Part shown: positions 6,418 to 6,534 of the stretch, in pieces
How positions within the stretch are numbered: the stretch's first letter is position 1
How the letters are laid out: every line of letters begins with the position of its first letter
Source of the DNA: Gammaproteobacteria bacterium
Lineage (GTDB): Bacteria > Pseudomonadota > Gammaproteobacteria > Pseudomonadales > JAUIKI01
Reading direction: 5' to 3'
Length of the DNA: 6,534 nt
NCBI GenBank assembly: GCA_030430875.1
Contig: JAUIKI010000083.1
Location: 1-6,534 of the forward strand
The notes under the pieces: model-generated
Told to the model about the DNA's origin: nothing
Databases searched by the model: none
What the model saw: only the letters and a program-made list of their open reading frames with translations
Translations under genes and position numbers: made by a program

Positions 6418-6534
6418 TTGTCCATTCTTGTTTCCATTTTTGTCCTTTTGTCATTTGTCATTTGTCCTGTTGTCCTGCTGTCCTGTTGTCCTTTTGTCCT
6501 TTTGTTCTGTTTCTTTTGTTCCTTCTCTGTCCTT
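6410..6534. repeat. Degenerate tandem array of 7/8-bp GGACAA/TGACAA units upstream of and overlapping the pstC start
   Basis: Read on the minus strand, the core at 6439-6500 is an uninterrupted run of units: AGGACAAA, AGGACAAC, AGGACAGC, AGGACAAC, AGGACAA, ATGACAA, ATGACAAA, AGGACAAA. More degenerate copies flank it: AATGGACAA and ATGACAAA at about 6410-6426, the latter containing the pstC ATG, and AAGGACAG plus GAACA-type units out to the window edge. Unit length alternates between 7 and 8 bp, so copy changes would shift reading frame. The right boundary is not visible. No pstS, clear promoter or PhoB box can be recognised inside it. It may be a variable-number tandem repeat, a slippage product or an assembly artefact at a contig end. 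Confidence 0.85.

Noticed and set aside
6449..6461. TGTCAT repeated at 6449-6454 and 6456-6461, resembling half-sites of a PhoB box.
   Set aside because: PhoB half-sites repeat every 11 bp and point towards the regulated gene. These repeat at 7 bp, lie on the strand opposite to pstC transcription and are explained by the tandem array.
6410..6534. CRISPR array.
   Set aside because: The units are only 7-8 bp and directly adjacent, with no spacers, so it is a simple tandem repeat.

Overview
This window carries most of a phosphate-specific transport locus on the minus strand, transcribed from right to left as pstC, pstA, pstB, phoU. To its left are three plus-strand genes: the 3' part of a SAM-dependent methyltransferase gene, a small membrane protein of the DUF6868 type, and a PhnA/YjdM-type zinc-ribbon protein. 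The DNA is AT-rich. The long PstA (550 aa, with a large domain between its first membrane helix and the permease core) and a PstC with a beta-propeller-like region before its permease core are typical of gammaproteobacteria. I infer a low-GC gammaproteobacterium but cannot name the genus.

Layout: the methyltransferase (2-670) enters from beyond the left edge, because its frame is open from the second base. It keeps the conserved C-terminal half of a Tmt1/Crg1-like methyltransferase, but the region where the SAM-binding motifs should be is shortened and degenerate. The DUF6868-type gene (757-999) and the phnA/yjdM-type gene (1028-1381) follow closely and are probably co-transcribed. The pst-phoU operon (6417 to 1469) converges on them, with an 87-bp AT-rich gap between the stops.

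How the genes work together: PstC and PstA form the inner-membrane channel and PstB is the ATPase. PhoU couples transporter state to PhoR/PhoB signalling and restrains phosphate uptake. The usual first gene, pstS (periplasmic phosphate-binding protein), is not in the window, nor are phoB or phoR.

The most unusual region is the right end. A degenerate tandem array of 7- and 8-bp GGACAA/TGACAA units (about 6410-6534, core 6439-6500) runs up to and into the first codons of pstC. This PstC lacks the N-terminal membrane helix and the first part of the propeller-like domain expected in long-form PstC proteins. The apparent start codon is itself a repeat unit. Either the pstC 5' end has been destroyed or replaced by repeat expansion, or the array sits inside or next to the gene and makes its expression unstable, or the sequence is misassembled at a contig end.
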